Below are positions 62,543 to 64,000 of a stretch of DNA of 64,000 bases, one piece after another. Source of the DNA: Gemmatimonadota bacterium (GTDB taxonomy: Bacteria > Latescibacterota > UBA2968 > UBA8231); the NCBI GenBank assembly GCA_028875335.1, contig JAPPEF010000366.1:21947-85946 (forward strand). The letters are read 5' to 3'. How positions within the stretch are numbered: position 1 is the stretch's first letter; each line of letters opens with the position of its first letter. A program made the translations under genes and the position numbers. The notes beneath the pieces are model-generated. The model did not search any database, was not told where the DNA came from, and saw only the letters and a program-made list of their open reading frames with translations.

Positions 62543-63924
62543 CAGGGTCCTTCCACAATGATGTCCACGGCCGCGTAGAGCCGCGCTTGAACCCAGCCGT
62601 TTTCGTCGCTTTTGACGGGCATGAGCAAAATCTCACCGAGAGTCGCGACCTCCTCGGCCTGTTGCAACTGCTGCAAGAAGGCGTCGATTTGCTGAGGGGA
62701 TCCAAGCCCTCGCAATTTTTGCCGCTGGTGAGTGCGCGCCGGCGACATGGACCTATGGATAGGCTCTTGGATCGACAGGCTGTCTAGGCCGCTCGCATCG
62801 GCCCAGCGGATCACCTTGCTGAAGAATTGCTCCGCTTGGCTAGACGAGAGGGGGGCCAGTGGAGGAGCGTCCTGATCGACAAAGCGGCCTTGGATTGAAA
62901 AGCGCAGCGTGCGCTCTTCCCACCAAGTCGAAAACGAAATCCGCGATGGCAACGCTTGCAAGCTAAGCCTGAACATGCGCAATACTTTGTTCGAGGGGCT
63001 GGTTCCCTCCAGCCAGTACTCCCCCCTCGAATTGCAGTTTAGCGAAGACACGCGAATCCCGGCGGAGACCTTTTCGTTGATCCGCATGACTTGGTGGCAG
63101 GCCGTGTTGCGCTGGGATGAGGGGTCTTGGGGCGGCGTTGGGGTCGAGGTGGGACGGGGTGTGGTTTCTCGCTGAACTATGGAGCTAGGCGTAGCTTCCT
63201 GCTGTGCCACAGGCTTAGGCGTGGTCTCTTGTTCGGCTGCGGGACTTGGTGGGTCTTGCCCCGGACTTGGTGTGGTTTCTTGGGGTTCAGGTGTGTTCTC
63301 TTGCTGGACTGCGGGACTCGGCGTGACCTCTTGCACCGGGCTCGGCGTGGTTTCTTGCTGCGCCACGGGTTCAGGCGTGATTTCTTGCTGAACTACGGGC
63401 TTAGGCGTGGTATTTTCTTGCTGTGCTACGGGCTTAGGCGTGGTCTCTTGCACCGGGCTAGGCGTGGTATTTTCTTGCTGCGCCACGGGTTCAGGCGTGG
63501 TTTCTTGCTGTGCCGTGGGTTCAGGCGTGGTCTCTTGCTGAACTACGGGACTCGGCGTGGTATTTTCTTGCTGTGCTACGGGCTTAGGCGTGGTCTCTTG
63601 TACCGGGCTTGGTGTGGTTTCTTGCTGTGCCGTGGGTTCAGGCGTGGTCTCTTGCTGAACTACGGGACTCGGCGTGGTATTTTCTTGCTGTGCTACGGGC
63701 TTAGGCGTGGTCTCTTGCTGAGCTGCTGGACTCGGCGTGGTCTTGGGTGCGAGTTCTTGCTGCGCCTTGGAAATGAGGTCAGAACCCGTGTTGAAAAGCG
63801 GCCTCACTAGCGCGGGGGAGAACTGGTGGATTCCGTATAGTCCTCCACAGACGACCAAGATCGAAAGCAAGGCTTTTGACCAAGACCACCGCCGCTGGCG
63901 GTCGAGAAGATCGACGCGGATCAT
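62542..63924 (-). CDS. PilN-like (possibly PilN/PilO) inner-membrane protein with Thr/Pro/Gln repeats
   Basis: The 460-residue protein opens MIRVDLLDRQRRW, like the MIRINLL start of type IV pilus PilN, followed by one membrane helix (ALLSILVVCGGLYGIHQF). Residues about 58-270 are a low-complexity stalk of units such as ETTPKPVAQQEN and TTPSPVVQQ. The C-terminal 190 residues (VSAGIRVSSLNCNSRGEYWL, EGTSPSNKVLRMFRLSLQAL, IDAFLQQLQQAEEVATLGEI) resemble the periplasmic ferredoxin-like domain of PilN/PilO. PilN is usually about 200 residues. It overlaps the stop of the PilM-like gene (ATGA), supporting the assignment. Confidence 0.65.
   Translation of the reverse strand: MIRVDLLDRQRRWSWSKALLSILVVCGGLYGIHQFSPALVRPLFNTGSDLISKAQQELAPKTTPSPAAQQETTPKPVAQQENTTPSPVVQQETTPEPTAQQETTPSPVQETTPKPVAQQENTTPSPVVQQETTPEPTAQQETTPEPVAQQENTTPSPVQETTPKPVAQQENTTPKPVVQQEITPEPVAQQETTPSPVQEVTPSPAVQQENTPEPQETTPSPGQDPPSPAAEQETTPKPVAQQEATPSSIVQRETTPRPTSTPTPPQDPSSQRNTACHQVMRINEKVSAGIRVSSLNCNSRGEYWLEGTSPSNKVLRMFRLSLQALPSRISFSTWWEERTLRFSIQGRFVDQDAPPLAPLSSSQAEQFFSKVIRWADASGLDSLSIQEPIHRSMSPARTHQRQKLRGLGSPQQIDAFLQQLQQAEEVATLGEILLMPVKSDENGWVQARLYAAVDIIVEGP
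63170..63750. repeat. In-frame Thr/Pro/Gln repeat tract inside the PilN-like gene
   Basis: About 18 imperfect units of 27-39 bases encode xPxPVxQQETTP-type peptides; some blocks (GGCTTAGGCGTGGT and GTATTTTCTTGCTG, plus strand) recur identically several times. Unit number could change by slippage without breaking the frame. Confidence 0.85.
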
Positions 63925-64000
63925 CGCACTAACCCCCGCTGAGCCAGCCCGACGGCAATGGCATACGCGGACCGCTGCGCGGGCGTGGCGCTGCCGAGCA
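63921..64000 (-). CDS. PilM-like protein, C-terminal end
   Basis: Only the last 25 codons are present: LGSATPAQRSAYAIAVGLAQ and RGLVR before TGA. The ending YA(I/V)A(V)GLA-RGL is characteristic of PilM, the actin-like cytoplasmic protein of type IV pilus assembly, which binds the N-terminal tail of PilN. Its stop overlaps the next gene's ATG, the usual pilM-pilN arrangement. Confidence 0.6.
   Translation of the reverse strand, partial: LGSATPAQRSAYAIAVGLAQRGLVR

Noticed and set aside
63170..63750. Possible CRISPR array or intergenic repeat
   Set aside because: The units are contiguous, vary in length in multiples of three and keep a minus-strand reading frame; there are no unique spacers.

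Overview
The window is GC-rich and densely coded. It suggests an uncultured bacterium of the FCB superphylum, in the neighbourhood of Latescibacterota or Poribacteria. The evidence is indirect: PhyH dioxygenases fused to HEAT repeats, Gfo/Idh and UxaA-type sugar genes, many secreted proteins ending in FlgD/T9SS-like domains (NYPNPFNP or FTPNGDG signatures), and an ECF sigma with a FecR-like anti-sigma. No rRNA or marker gene is present, so the phylum is an inference.

Layout. 0-6 kb (+): a catabolic operon with a partial Gfo/Idh/MocA oxidoreductase, two PhyH-HEAT proteins and a double-length UxaA-like dehydratase. 6.1-6.8 kb (-): a HigBA-type toxin-antitoxin module whose toxin is frameshifted, with a promoter and palindromic operator. 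6.9-14.7 kb: housekeeping and miscellaneous genes (class I amidotransferase, O-methyltransferase, MazG-like, DUF362, MurA, glutaredoxin-like, tRNA-Phe, an FGE-like protein without the catalytic cysteines, an MFS transporter). 14.7-17 kb (-): ECF sigma and anti-sigma.

17.1-37.6 kb (-): about 20 kb of cell-surface genes. Four tandem paralogs carry FG-GAP/VCBS-type calcium loops and a C-terminal sorting-like domain. They are followed by five overlapping genes in which a discoidin-like/FTPNGDG protein is twice followed by a large predicted beta-barrel protein with dockerin/EF-hand-like loops. The run ends at a clear intrinsic terminator. Two VCBS genes have the same duplicated upstream block, and each block is followed by three palindromic elements spaced 20-21 bp. 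This is the most novel-looking part of the window.

37.9-44.6 kb: PreP-type M16 protease, AnmK, a DSD1/D-threonine aldolase-like enzyme, a TIM-barrel isomerase and a GtrA-like protein. 44.7-55.2 kb (+): a surface-polysaccharide island flanked by remnants of an IS5-type transposase and a P63C-domain gene. It encodes RfbF, RfbG, RfbH, an SDR enzyme, split transketolase subunits, two glycosyltransferases and an FkbM methyltransferase, consistent with a CDP-3,6-dideoxyhexose that receives a two-carbon branch. A TMTC-like TPR membrane protein follows, interrupted by an in-frame TGA.

57-64 kb: a secreted protein of unknown function, feoAB plus a small membrane protein for ferrous iron uptake, DprA, CoaD, and a PilM/PilN-like pair in which the PilN-like protein carries a long Thr/Pro/Gln repeat stalk.
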